The notes beneath the pieces were generated by a model, which was not told where the DNA came from, searched no databases, and was given only the letters and a program-made list of their open reading frames with translations. Below are positions 51,801 to 63,849 of a stretch of 64,000 nt of DNA, piece after piece (within the stretch, counting starts at the first letter, position 1; each line of letters starts with the position of its first letter). Made by a program: the position numbers and the translations under genes. This stretch comes from Trichoplax adhaerens. Lineage: Eukaryota > Placozoa > Uniplacotomia > Trichoplacea > Trichoplacidae. The stretch is taken from assembly GCF_000150275.1 (NCBI RefSeq), contig NW_002060969.1, positions 372,943-436,942 of the forward strand, read 5' to 3'.

Positions 51801-52304
51801 GTAACTGTTTATTAACTGTAAACCAAAATCTTCGCACAGAAGAATTTCGGATAATGTTGTGTAGCACGATTTCTATATTACATTTCGTTGTCAGACTCAG
51901 ACTTACATATTCAGCGCAGTCAGTATCAGTGAATTGCACAATTTTTCGAACCTCACACGACTCAGGTAAGAAGATTGTAACGCATGAACTGGAAGTAAGT
52001 GCTGAAATTCATAGTCTTCGATTCGTGCATATATTTACGTTAGTTACTAATCTCCTATAGGTAAGAAATTTCGTAATCTCTTCTATATTTAGGGTTGGAG
52101 TAAATTACACTACTTTCACTGCAAAGAATTTATTGTCCACCATACGTAGACTACATATCTGAAGTGTGTACAGTAATAACGAGCTCTGAATTAGCGCATC
52201 AGACTTATAGCCGCATTTTACCTGTACTTAGACTATAGTAAACGAAAAAATAGTAAAAATATCAAGACTATATGGGCCTACAGTAACATACATAGGAAGA
52301 AGGT
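45810..52304. other. Gene-poor 6.5 kb region
   Basis: The longest stretch without a supported gene runs from the M15 start to the Bcl-2-like gene. It is very AT-rich, has only isolated CTGTA units, and shows no array, foldback or family-like exon. The 3' exon of the Bcl-2-like gene (its membrane anchor) must lie in its right part, but I could not find it. One short signal-peptide-like frame at 50405-50572 is listed separately. Confidence 0.5.
50405..50572 (-). CDS. Possible small secreted peptide (weak)
   Basis: A 55-codon frame starts MRMKSLVFLLQLWLLLLVLV, which looks like a signal peptide (basic start, long Leu-rich core, then HTFC). A short tail follows, LIDKTNLISSGFNTVLYVIV and NCYKANEDVII. 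There is no homology I recognise and no cleavage-site or amidation motif typical of neuropeptides. Hydrophobic frames arise by chance in AT-rich DNA, so this is only a candidate. Confidence 0.2.
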   Translation of the reverse strand: MRMKSLVFLLQLWLLLLVLVHTFCLIDKTNLISSGFNTVLYVIVNCYKANEDVII

Positions 52305-52337
52305 CTACGAAAAGTTTACGACACAATTTATGCTCAC

Positions 52338-52865
52338 CCAAGATCTGTTCGCTTCGATCCAGGTAGATAATTTCGTATGCATATATCTTGCAACCCATCC
52401 ATAAACGCTCTTCACGTATTCAGGCATCCCATTTCGTTTAAAGTGGATCGCCAGCCTACTTGAAAAAACAATAAATGCGACTATCCTACCCCAGTTGATA
52501 CCCGTAGAAAATAACTCATTAACGACACCCACAAACGTTGGGTAAGCAGTTGTATCCGTAATAGTTAATCTTTCGCACATATTACTGAAAGAATCCTTAA
52601 ATTTTCCCTCCAATTCATTTCCAACTTCTTTCAAGCGTTCGGATACTTTCTTGGTTTTAACATCTTTTATATCACATCGATACGGTCCATCTAAAAGACC
52701 TTCATTAAATAACCGAGACTGGATATAATCCTTGATTATATTCTTATAAACTAAGAACTGTTCGTCATCCAAGAAACCATTAGTACCTTTGAAGTTAGTC
52801 AATGTAGGTTTTAAAGTTTTTATTTTCTGAGAAGATGCCTCATCGAAGGAAGATGTCATTTTCAA
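52338..52865 (-). CDS. Bcl-2-like protein, exon 1 (BH3-BH1-BH2), 3' exon not found
   Basis: This exon of 176 codons starts MKMTSSFDEASSQKIKTLKP. Helix 1/BH4-like sequence is seen in LVYKNIIKDYIQSRLFNEG. The BH3 segment is VSERLKEVGNELEGKF, where the Leu is followed after three residues by Gly and an acidic Asn-Glu pair. BH1 is NELFSTGINWGRIVAFIVFS and BH2 is WIEANRSW. A GTGAGC donor follows the BH2 tryptophan codon at 52338, the same position and phase as in the BAK-like gene. Without splicing the frame would stop after ten more residues at 52305, lacking a membrane anchor. The NWGR motif in BH1 is shared by protective members and by Bax/Bok, so pro- or anti-apoptotic role cannot be assigned. 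The gene diverges from CDC37. Confidence 0.85.
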
Positions 52866-53673
52866 TCTTGAAATATCTGTAAACTTATTTTACTTCCAAT
52901 GCGTTTCAAATACCTAAAAGTGGATCACATAATCTAGACTGCTCTAAGAAGCTATTCTTAACTTATTTTTCTAATTCCAAATGAAATTTTTTTTAATTTT
53001 ACCGTCTCTAAGATGATGGTTAAATACGCAGTTACTAGTACAGATACGCGAAAAGTAAACGTAAAAATAATAAAAAAAAAAGTAGTCACCGTATGTACAG
53101 TGTACTGTACTGTACAGTACTGTATTAAAGGTAAAAGTTTTTCTTTTACTCGCGTGTCGTACCGTGTACAGTACTGTACTGTATAGTACGGTGGCCCAGA
53201 AGGCTCAGACAATGACGGTAAAAATAGCACGTACTGTACGTAGTACAGTACAATATTGCACATTAGACCGATGAAAAACGAAACTTTTTCAGTCGCTGAT
53301 TTGGCTAAGAATGAGGCGTTCGATGGAACACTAGCTCGAACTCGCGTAATTAACTACAGTACTGTACAGCAAGTGAACTACGTACTGTATAGTACAGTAT
53401 GATATCACAGTGCTAGAACTGTTACTGTTTTGTACAAAGTTTCATCCAACTTAAGGTGCGTACCAAATATCCGCTGAAACTTTGTACTGTACAGTACTGT
53501 ACTGTACTGTACTGTACTGTACAGTACTGTACTGTAGATTAGGACTTTTACCGTACTTTCATTATAAGAATTCCCTGTACTGTGCACAGTTTGAGAATTT
53601 CGCAACAAATCATAATAAAGTTTTGCGACAACTGCCAGTTGATGAAAGAAATAAAATAAGAAAAACCTGCATT
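52866..53673. promoter_or_regulatory. Divergent promoter region Bcl-2-like / CDC37 with CTGTA arrays
   Basis: This is 0.8 kb between divergent start codons. CTGTA/TACAG tracts lie at 53095-53125, 53163-53190, 53230-53252, 53355-53400 and 53482-53538, the last with five consecutive CTGTA units. The unique DNA between shows no gene. Confidence 0.55.
53095..53538. repeat. CTGTA/TACAG palindromic arrays (cluster)
   Basis: Five tracts occur in 440 bases of the divergent region. The tract at 53482-53538 is TACTGTACAGTACTGTACTG continuing as CTGTA units and closing with TACAG, CTGTA. Frames called across it on both strands (repeats of Y-S-T-V-L or T-V-L-Y-C) are repeat translations. Confidence 0.9.
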
Positions 53674-56600
53674 ATGGTAGATTACAGTAAATGGGACAAC
53701 ATCGAGGTAAATGACGATTTAAATTTAAAGCACAGAGCAACGTGCTAATATCAAATGAATTTCGTTGAGTTATTCTAGAACCTTCTTACCTGTTCGTTAC
53801 GTGCTAAGTGTGCGTATGAAAGCTGATGTTGCTTTGACAGACAGTATTCAAATTAGTCAGCATTTCAGAAATGTAATTGCTGATTTATAAAGTAACGAAT
53901 AAAACTTGTACGAAAAACGTGGAATTATCACGTTACTAGTCAAATTTTAATAATTTAGTTGCCAAGTGCTAAGTTAACTCATGGTTAATTTGTATGTCTT
54001 GATCTTCAAGTTTAACTTTCCAGTATGCAAGCACTGTACTCGTATTTCAATTTTGTATTCATGATGAATACCGATTTTCCTTCTTTGCCTGGATACGAGT
54101 TCCTATAATGCTGTACTGTACAGTGTATAGTCATGTACAAATGTGATGACTTATTCCAGACAGTACATTTACTTGTTACGCCTTTTCTTGATTCTACGAT
54201 GGCCCATGAGGATTACCTGCTATCTTATACAAGATATGCTGCTGTACAGGATTGTTATAGCACTCATAAGTTGTATATCGTGGAGCGATCTTGTAGATTG
54301 CTACAACAATCCTGTACAGCAGCATATCTTCTATGAGATAGCAGGTAACCCTCATGGGCCATCGTATTCGATACTGTGTTTTTCCGACATAAATCTGAAC
54401 TTTGAGTATTTTCTTGGTTATATGTACTAGATTAGTGATGATGAAGATGATACTCATCCTAATATCGACACTGCTAGTCTTTTCCGTTGGCGTCACCAAG
54501 CAAGATTGCAACGAATGGAAGAAGCAAAAAGTGAAAAAGATGAATATCGTCAACAACGAGAAAAGTTAGTAGTACCTGAATTATTATAGACCGATATCTC
54601 TTTTTACTGGTTCTATTTTTGGAATGTACTACGAAATATTTATCTATGTGCAGTTTAATATGCTAACAATGACAGCTACTATGAGAACCTAAACATTGGG
54701 TATACTGATAATAGCCTTGTTCTCAATGTCCAAACTTTACAGATGTGAAGCCAATTTAAGAGCAACAGAAACTAAAATTTATCAGGTACTGCTACTGTAC
54801 AGTATATCTGCGTAGCTAATATGGTATACAGTATAATAAATAAACAATAAAGGTAATTAGCTTATATAACAAACTGATAAAATGCTTCAATATTGATTTA
54901 ATTTCTCAACGAAAGTACTCCATGTTGTTAGATTTCTTTGTTTCGACAATCATTAATGCCGATTATTTTAAACTCTACCTTTATACTATACTATGGTAGT
55001 GCATAGTACATCTACTTGTCATCAGCTCTAGTTACCACTCAGATATGTCATTGCATAGTCATACCATACCTTTAGCACGCAACTTAACAAATACACAATG
55101 GTCGTGATCACTTAGTTGTTATCAGGTAACGTTAAAATTGCATTTCTAAGAGCATTATGATATATAGTATCAATTTAGAAATTCTTAACAATTGTGCATA
55201 AAGTATGATAATTAAGAATGTCTAATATATGCCGCACAATTTGGACAGATATAACGCTGCGATCTCTTTACGTAACTGACTTTGACTACTATTGATATGG
55301 TTACCACATAGATACAACTGTGCGTTAGGTCAATGTGGCTACAGCTTTGTTAAGACTTACGAGAAACTAATATACAGTATTAAACTTGATAACTAATCAT
55401 AACATATACCTGTATATTATGTTACAATGCTGCAATACTATATACAGCTCGAACAGACGAAAGAAAAGGATACCACTGAATTGAATCATTACAAGACTCG
55501 ATTATCAGAATTATTGGAGGAAGTAAGCTTACTTTCAGTTACACTACGTTGATTATAATAGCATCATAGTGGAATATTGACGATAATTACTGTATCATGG
55601 TTAATAGCAATTAGCAGAGATCAATTTAAAATAGTATTTGATACTAAAGACCACTTTTGATCTGATAATTTTACTCCATCACTCTAGATAAACCAACTCG
55701 AAGAAAAACGAAAAGAATTAGAAAGAAAAGAAATAGTATGCTAAGAATCTTTTCTACATCTAGTTGTCCAATAACAATATACACTTATATAATCAAGTTT
55801 ACTACAGCTCGTTGGTATTACGATGCAGTTATAGTTTCTCACATTCGCTTCCTGATCCTTATATGGAAATTTCTAGTTATCAAAATGAGCTCATATGTTA
55901 TTATAATATTTACTCACCTGATTTACTATGGAATTCACCAACTTATAAGCCATTTATTCTCAACTATCAACTGTGATTTATACATTGCAACACTTATGTT
56001 ATCTTATTAAACTTGATATTTAAAATTCGAAACAGAAAACACCTTGGAACGTGGACACATTAAGCCGCGAAGGCTTTAAGAAAACGGTAATAATATTTAC
56101 GATACTGATAGCAAATAAATAAAGCATCACTCAATTTATCCAGACTAAGACTTATTGCACTGCACTTTGCATTTATCGAACTTTTATCCAAGATTATCAA
56201 TAAGCCAAACCAAGAACAGGAAGGAAGTACAGAGCAATTATCAGATGAAGACAAGTCTAAATTATGGGTTAGTTAAAAAACTAGATACTATTCAAAGTGA
56301 CTATTGGTTGTGCATCTATTGACAGAAGATCAGCAGTAAAAATAAACGCATCTATTGCATTCGCTTATAGGAAGACTTTATTAGTAAGCATCAAGTTAAA
56401 TTAGAAAAATTTGCTGATATGGAAGCAAATTGGGACTCTACAAAAGGATATTTAACGGAGAACCCTGTCCTGTTATGCGAAGAAGCAGCTAATTTCTTAG
56501 CACTTTTGTGTATAGACTTAGAACTAGAAGAGGTGATGCTGTTGAAAGGCTCTCCATTCGGAATTTGATTAAATATGAATATATAATTGTAAATAAATTG

Positions 56601-57416
56601 AAATTTTTGGTTTGCTTTAAGGATAAAGAGAAACTTCACAAAGTTGCTTTTCATACAGTTACCATGCATTTCATTTTGGAACTGGCAAAGCAATTGAAGA
56701 CGAATCCCCGAGCAACAGTAGAAGCATTTTTTAAACGGTGATTCAGTTAGGGTTAATAGAACCAAAGCACATTATTAGGATTACGGTATCAATACCTGTT
56801 ATGTATTGGTGCTAAAACCAACAACTAAAAATTTATTATAGAATTCAAAAGGCTGATAAGCAATATCTAGATGCATTTTTTGATGAACTGAGATCGTTTA
56901 AGGATAGAGTGAAAGACCGTGCCCAAGCAAGAATTAAAAAAGCAGAAGAGGTACGAAAACATTTTTTCCTTTCAATTCTGTATTTACTCGCTTTGATGAT
57001 ATATAAATTCCGTGATAAACGTACATTCGAAGTACTGGATTTATATCGTAGTAACTTGAGCTTCTTATTAAAGGAAGAAAGGCAAAAACGGTTAGGCCCT
57101 GGTGGTCTTGACCCTGCTGAAATTTTCGAATCTATGCCTACGGTGCGTACGTATATGATGAGCACAATTATGAGTACCTCTTATCTTAGTGTGCCTATTT
57201 TTGCCGTTGGTTGTTTATAACTTTCGACAGGAATTACAAGAGTGTTTCGAATCTAAAGACATTCCAAAGTTGCAGGCAGTACTAAGCGCAATGCCAAAAG
57301 AGGAAGCCGAAGATTGGTTGAATAAAGCTATTGCTTCTGGTTTATGGATACCCAACGCTGACGAAGGACGTGATGACATCGGAAATCACGGTACTCCAAA
57401 CACCTCTGACCAATAA
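53674..57416 (+). CDS. CDC37: Hsp90 co-chaperone CDC37
   Basis: CDC37 delivers protein kinases to Hsp90 in the cytosol. Twelve exons join in phase to 366 residues, close to the family length: 53674-53706, 54431-54564, 54743-54785, 55448-55522, 55688-55735, 56036-56086, 56193-56267, 56371-56532, 56622-56737, 56842-56950, 57074-57142 and 57231-57416. Exon 1 ([11 protein letters not shown]) and exon 2 ([20 protein letters not shown]) give the conserved kinase-binding N terminus, including the acidic Ser-Asp-Asp-Glu site phosphorylated by CK2 in relatives (Ser13). A Lys/Glu-rich coiled coil follows, then [13 protein letters not shown]. The Hsp90-binding middle domain spans exons 8-10 ([15 protein letters not shown] to [14 protein letters not shown]). 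The C-terminal part holds [11 protein letters not shown]-like [19 protein letters not shown]. Intron 1 (724 bases) contains a foldback element. Confidence 0.95.
54195..54366. repeat. Foldback / MITE-like inverted repeat in CDC37 intron 1
   Basis: The left arm starts TACGATGGCCCATGAGG and reads through ATATGCTGCTGTACAGGATT. The right arm is its complement, ending CCTCATGGGCCATCGTA. Arms are about 68 bases with roughly five mismatches; the loop is about 35 bases. Frames on both strands across it are mirror images and not genes. It is unrelated in sequence to the foldback at 17633. Confidence 0.88.
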
Positions 57417-58389
57417 ATTTTTTCTTCTCCAGGATTAAGTCGTCTCTTTCAAACATAATCTCATTACTTATATGGTAGCATAAGTAGCCTTACAAAAGAA
57501 TGAATTGATTTAAATAGCTAATACTCTACAAATTAATAATTATGTGAACCCTGTTCCTTTTAGTTTATGCCTACTATTTATGCTTACTCCGTTTTAGGAT
57601 GCATAAAACATGTAACATTACCGCAATCTAAGTTGATGTAATAAAAAACTTAACACGATAACTATACCATCATTAGATCTACAGTTTAATTTCTTTCTTA
57701 GATTCTTAGCACTACAGTACCATTACTAAAACAAACATTACTGTATTGTGGTTCTATGGTTTATCTTACGTGAGTAAGTACTATCGTCGTCATAGCATCG
57801 CTCACATTCGTGCTGTACTTATTACATAAGCTAATATTACTGCTAACAATCTTTCTGTTTGCTTGTCATCATTTTTAAATATTATTGATCACGCTGTAGT
57901 GTATATGACTTCATTTGTGTAATAGTGAATGCAATGGCACTAGAATTTTACTGTAATGTACGTCATTCATAATGTCAAGGATTAATTCTAGTCAAAGTAA
58001 TTTTTATCAAAATTTACCCCTAACACCATTATTACCGAAATCATTGATTTTATTTTAACAATAGCAATTTACATACACGTAAATTTTCTTGTGCTTAGAC
58101 AAGTCACAAGATGACCTAACTAAAGATCTTACTATACCGAGTCATCGGAAGACATAAAGTATAGCATTCTACGGGCTATTCTCATATACTACATAATGTA
58201 ATCAGTCCTAGGCGATCAATGGCTACAGACATTACAGTTGCTGAAATATTGTGTATAATTATTAATCAATCAACATGCATTCACCGCTACCGCTAGACAT
58301 GTTACATTTGTAATAGTTCTGTGATATCCGATGTTGTTATTTATATTAATGTAGTTGTAGTATCAATTTACGTTGATTTATTCCAGATA
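57417..58389. other. Convergent intergenic region, nothing recognised
   Basis: The 970 bases between the CDC37 and CNOT2 stops are AT-rich and free of CTGTA arrays. No frames or repeats are of interest. Confidence 0.55.
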
Positions 58390-61300
58390 TTAATTCAATT
58401 GAGAATTAATAGATGATGACGTTGTTGAAGGGATCCTAGGTCTTTCTTCCAGTTTGCTATAGTCAACGTGAAATTCCTTCGCAACTTTACGCCAACTATG
58501 ACAATCAAAGTAATGATAGGTGCCTCGCTCATATGTGTTGGTTTTAACCTGCGGATCTACGCCAGGAGCTCTTGTGATCCATACCCTGTCGTCTTTATGA
58601 AAGCGCCATTCTCTATCATAACTTTAAGAGATAAAATAAATATAAATACGGTTATATGTTTGCATCCAATAATGCAATATTAGAAATTCAACTGATAGTA
58701 TTAGCAACAGGCCTTACAGTTCATTGGCAGCAGCCAGTTGAATAAAATCACCACCAAAATTATAATACAAATAAAATAACAAATCTTCATTATATCTATT
58801 CAATTTAATCGCTGCCAACTGACCATTCCACGAAAAATGAGAATATACGCAAGTTAATTACAATTCACAACCGAGTCATAATTCATTGTAAAGTACCTTA
58901 TCTCTTATATACATATTAGTCAAATATTCGGGTGGAACATTAAAATCTATTGACGTATAGAAAGTCAAATTAGTAACCCATTTAGAAGGTCGATGCAAAA
59001 CACATGTTTTTCATATTGTTTTAATTGTACTTCTAAACCTCATCTATGATAATAACATTGTTCCACAAGTACATGTAGTATCCCATTAAGAAAAAGACTA
59101 AATACAATAACCGATTTATATCTTTGTGTACAGTAACGTATCAATGGAATTCGAATATTATAACTCTAAGAAACGGCTGTAAGCTACTCGCTTATAATAC
59201 ATAGTCTACAAAGCTGAATATCTTGTTTTAGAGATTGTATAATTTTATCTACATTGGATTGCAGTGACACAGACCAATATCTTGTGGTCGTCCTTGTGTT
59301 TCACTCCAGGGTGATGAGAAAGTATTGAAAAGATTCCTAAAAGAAAGTAAAATATATAATAATTGGAATGACATCTATTGCAGGCTGTAATCTAAATTCA
59401 TTAGAACGGTTCTCCAGTATTAGTGTCAAACTTACTCAGTAGAATTTAAATTGAGCCCTAAAGTTGTCAAGTCGCTACAAAATTGCAAAAATAAATTTAT
59501 TACGTAAATTTTATGTAACACCAATCGGTGACGAAAGTACTGCCAATGTCACCAAGTATCAATACGGGTAGCAAAACTGATATAAATTGTTAAAATACAA
59601 ATTCATACATGATGATAGCAGTTCATACTTTCCTAAAGCTAATGCTACCAAATTAGGATCACTTTCAGCGGCGCGAATGAAGGATAATAGCCCAAACATA
59701 CCAAATTGATCCGTAACCATACCAGCTACAAAGATATATTTTGAGAATAATCGAAACCATCCCAGAATAACCATAGATTTTAGAAATAAAGTATCGCCGA
59801 CATAAAATAGCAATGCTACCTTTTAATCCGTTGTGATTTGACGGTTGTAAAATATGTTTAGAACCTTCAGCAGTAAATCTGCAGACACAAAGAAAAGGGT
59901 CTAGAAATCGCTTATAAGACAATCTCGAATAAGATCTTATACCTCGCAGTTATATCTTTAGTATTCGCCGTTGATTGATTTGCACCACTGGTACTTCGAG
60001 TTTCAGCTATTGAATAAATTAAAAATTTTGGCTTATTGCAAATGAAACACCTTCATCAGGTTTAGGTTAAAATAATATACTACTTCAATCAGTATCTCTT
60101 ACTATTGAAAAAATTCGTTTGAGCTCCACCTGTTTGCTGCATTTTATGTATATAAGAAAGGAGTTATTTTATCAGTTAAAGTTATCATCAGAAATGAACG
60201 ATCACTTGCTTAAGCTAAACTGTAATCTATTTCATAAATATTTGAGTAGCTATATATTCAGTAAAAGAAAATAAAAAGAAACCAACTTCGGCTAAACCTA
60301 AAGATAAAGCCTAATACCGTATGTGAACCATTCCCATGTTTACTTAAGAGACCGTCTTGCATATTAACTTCAACAGATGCTATGTATATGTAGTTTCAGA
60401 AATTAATAATGTTAATCATATTATCAGATACAGTACATTAAATAATTAAAGCCGCCTAAGACCTTGTTTATAACTAGAAGATAGAGCAGGAAAGTCTTCG
60501 TTATGTATGATGAATTCGGAACTTTGCTCTGATTTTGACATCATACCTTCAGTTAGGAAGCCAGTGAACTTTAAGAAAAACTATTATGAATCAATCGAGT
60601 TAAAACACTATTGTTACCATAGTTAGGTTTCAATTGATTAGAAACTGATTGCGTCATAGTAGCAGAATTGTTTTTTCTACCATCACCAGCGGACAATTCA
60701 GGAAATTCAGACATATCAAGGCTGTTCGATGATGAAGATATGTCCGCTCCTAAAATGTTATGCAGATTTCAAGAATTAAAATACCTTTGCAGTGAAACAA
60801 GATGAAGACTAAAAAATAACCGCTACTATTTACCAGCTGCAGCAGAATACGAAGTCACCATAAAAGAAGAATTGATAGATGAAGAAGACCCTTGCAGCTT
60901 TATAAACATACAGAATTAGTTATAATGTTTTAGGAACGATAGATAATGTAAGCAAGCTGGTTACCGGGCCTCTAATAACTGAGAAATTGCTATTATTGGA
61001 AGAAAATGGCAACCTAAAGTTCAATAAAATTCGTAGTAATTGTTGAAATAATAATCTCACCCTAAGTTAGAGTATTAATATAAAATAATATAACAAACCT
61101 GGCAGAAGGCTTAGAATGTTGTTGCAAAACGTGGCTAGAAGATATTTTAACACAAAAGTTTATTAAAAACAAAGAGTAGTATATTCACTAATAATTCAAA
61201 ATAATAATTTAACACTTTAAAATTATATTAAAAAAGACCAACGTTCTCATACAGTGATCCCCGCAATATGTCACTTAACTGACCTTCCAGGTGAACCAGA

Positions 61301-63849
61301 TCCAACGCTTTGGCTACCAGTAGGAAGTTTAATTCCGCTACTCGATATCGCAGCATTCGTAGTCATAGTGCGGAAAGACTACATAGGTACATTAATAAGT
61401 TTATTTAATTTAATTAACGTGATTTGGACAAATACTATCCAAAACATTGTACATATATCCTTCAATTAGAAAGTTCACCTGAGGACCAGCGCTACTTGTT
61501 GACATACTTTGCAAGACTGTTTCATAAATACGAGTCAAAGATTAGCGATAATTATATCATGAAAGTAACAACCAACATCCTAATGTTTTTAACTTAGAAG
61601 CGACGCATTGTTATTACTTGACCTTGTGAAGTAGGATTAAAATTGCTACCTTGCTGTGAAAATGACGAATACAGTTGTCCGATCTGCGAAGGCGACTAAT
61701 TTATTATGCCCACTATTAGATTAGTGTATTACAGAATAAAGATAGCTAACCATGTGCAGTAGCATTTTATGAAAAGGGAATGACAACTTACTTCTTCGCG
61801 GGAAGGCAAAGTAGCTGGATTTTTGTAAAGGCTTTGAAAAACAGATTCATCCTCTAAATCTTCGTCTCTGTAAAACTATGAATAGGAAGAAGTAGATTAT
61901 GATGCCTCTAACAGAATAATTTCAGATTGACATAAGCAACGTAGCTCAAGTATCGCTAAGATGATAATGGTTGACAATTATTCTCCTGGTCAGTAATATT
62001 TTCTGTAACTTCAATAACCATATTTACGATAAACAAGCGCGAACGATGTTTACGTTTCGTATGAATTCATTTTTAAATTAATGAAGACAATAGTACGCAT
62101 TTGGAAATCTTAATACCAGACATTCTACAGCACGAATATGCTAGTAATGATCAGAAATCGCCGATATTTAATTGCCAGTACTGCTACGGTATATTAATTA
62201 GCGAATAAACTACAGTACTGTGTAAATGCTTTCATTAATCAAGGTTAAAGTGTATAGCAACTACTAAAGTAAATAATGATCGTAAAATAATAATAGTGAT
62301 CTTAATATCCGTAAATGGGTAAAATACAAACAGTAATTTGCGTTTCTCATGTACTGTACTATGTACATACATACCTATGTATGCAAAGCTATTGATGTGA
62401 TATTACAGTGATATACAAAATTCTCACACCTAGACTAACACTTACGTATACTGTACTGTATGCGTAGAACATTTGAGTACCTACATTACGTATTATACAG
62501 ATAAGAATAACTAAAAGAAAAAGGTAGACTCTTCTATCTACTGGATATCGTTAGCAATAAATCTATGTAAATCGATGACTTTGTACAGATTGCAGAACGC
62601 AGTAAAATCCGTATAAAACTTGGCTAGGTACTGTACTGTATAATTAAAGCATGAATGGAAAACTTATTTCTTCGCACTTAAAAATATAATAGCAACTGGG
62701 TATCAATGTTATTCAAACGCATTAGTACTATTCTCAGAGTATCTAGTGTACCTCCTATAGAAACTTATATTTTAATCCGTTCATCAGTGTTGTCGTTTAA
62801 GGCATTAATTCGTAATCAGTTAGTTACAGTATCGTGTAGTGGACTATATAACCCAAGGAACACTTGTCTTTCGCTAGCAAAAAAAATTAATGCTATACTG
62901 GAAGGTATAGTACACAGTACATGCACCAAAGTTACTAATTTTCAAACATAATTTACCAGTACATCTGCACAGACAGAACTTTTTAATAGTCCATGTCTTA
63001 ACTAATTTTACTGCTGACTGAATTGACACAACGTCTGCTGAAGATAACTCAAATTTTTTTAAATTTATCAATTCTGTTACAGCATTGGAAATTTACTATA
63101 ATACATCAATATTAGTAATAAATTTATAGTAAAGTCAAACTGAACTACAACAAAATGTGTACAAAATTTATATAAGCGCATTTACTCCTTTGATTCCTTT
63201 CTTATATCCAGATAACATAGTTTTCCTCATAGAGCCTATTATTTAAATAAATCATAAATTTCAAATAATAGTGTAAGAAAACTAGAGTCATATAGTAAAG
63301 ATATGTAATTAAATCCAATAAGCTAATACATAAAAGAATTTACATTTCTGCGCCATCAAACTATGGACTAACGTACGTACCCTGACTACCGAGATCTTGA
63401 TTTTTCTTTTGCAGTTGACTATCAGCGTAAAGTTAGAATATGTAATCAATATGACATTATAAAGATTAAGGCTAAAGCACTGTAAACCCCTTATTAGATT
63501 GAACGGAAGATCAAATGCAGTAGTAATATCTCAGTCACTACACTCCAAGATTTTATGCTGACAATTGCAAATAAACACGCAACATGAAAATAACGAAACT
63601 TCGAAAAGTCTAACACTACTGCTGTATAAGACTCGAGGCTGTCAAACGAAATGCGTAGGAATGGATGTAAGCAAAACTACCGTACTAGCGAGCATGAAGA
63701 AAATATTATGTACAATAGATAAATCGATCTAATACTACAGCACCTAGATTCATGAGATAAAGTAAAGCATATTTAGACAACAAGTATAATACGTACGGAT
63801 TAATTGTAGGCATTTCTCCTAAAGGCGGACGTTGAAAAGACATGACCAT
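58390..63849 (-). CDS. CNOT2: CCR4-NOT transcription complex subunit 2 (CNOT2)
   Basis: CNOT2 is a scaffold subunit of the CCR4-NOT deadenylase complex that controls mRNA decay. A plausible 5' exon (63849 to about 63798, MVMSFQRPPLGEMPTIN) joins in phase to a small exon (about 63420-63375, QLQKKNQDLGSQ). That in turn joins to 61872 to about 61795 (DEDLEDESVFQSLYKNPATL). Ser/Gln/Gly-rich exons follow near 61700-61625 (SPSQIGQLYSSFSQQGSNFN), 61530-61485 and 61380-61285 (SSGIKLPTGSQSVGSGSPGR). Others lie near 60730-60590 (SLDMSEFPELSAGDGRKNN), 59990-59935 and 59895-59825. The conserved C-terminal NOT region starts with GMVTDQFGMFGLLSFIRAAE (59735-59640). It continues near 59340-59270 (FNTFSSPWSETQGRPQDI), 58980-58898 (FNVPPEYLTNMYIRDK), 58830-58730 (LAAIKLNRYNEDLLFYLYY) and 58635-58390 (DREWRFHKDDRVWITRAPGV, then TYERGTYHYFDC). 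The NOT box is complete. Exons between 61877 and 63849 rest on phase and composition only. Confidence 0.88.
61878..63373 (-). other. Presumed CNOT2 intron, nothing else recognised
   Basis: A stretch of 1.5 kb without supported exons lies between the small 5' exon and the DEDLED exon. Frames at 62706-62951 (plus) and 62874-63071 (minus) overlap and show no family. Short CTGTA pieces occur near 62215, 62350, 62447 and 62628. Confidence 0.45.

Noticed and set aside
51794-52060. 88-codon plus-strand frame near the Bcl-2-like gene
   Set aside because: No recognisable domain. I also checked the minus strand here for the missing anchor exon and found no hydrophobic stretch with a good acceptor in phase.
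54143-54556. Similar frames on both strands in CDC37 intron 1
   Set aside because: They are mirror translations of the 54195-54366 inverted repeat and of CDC37 exon 2 in the wrong frame.
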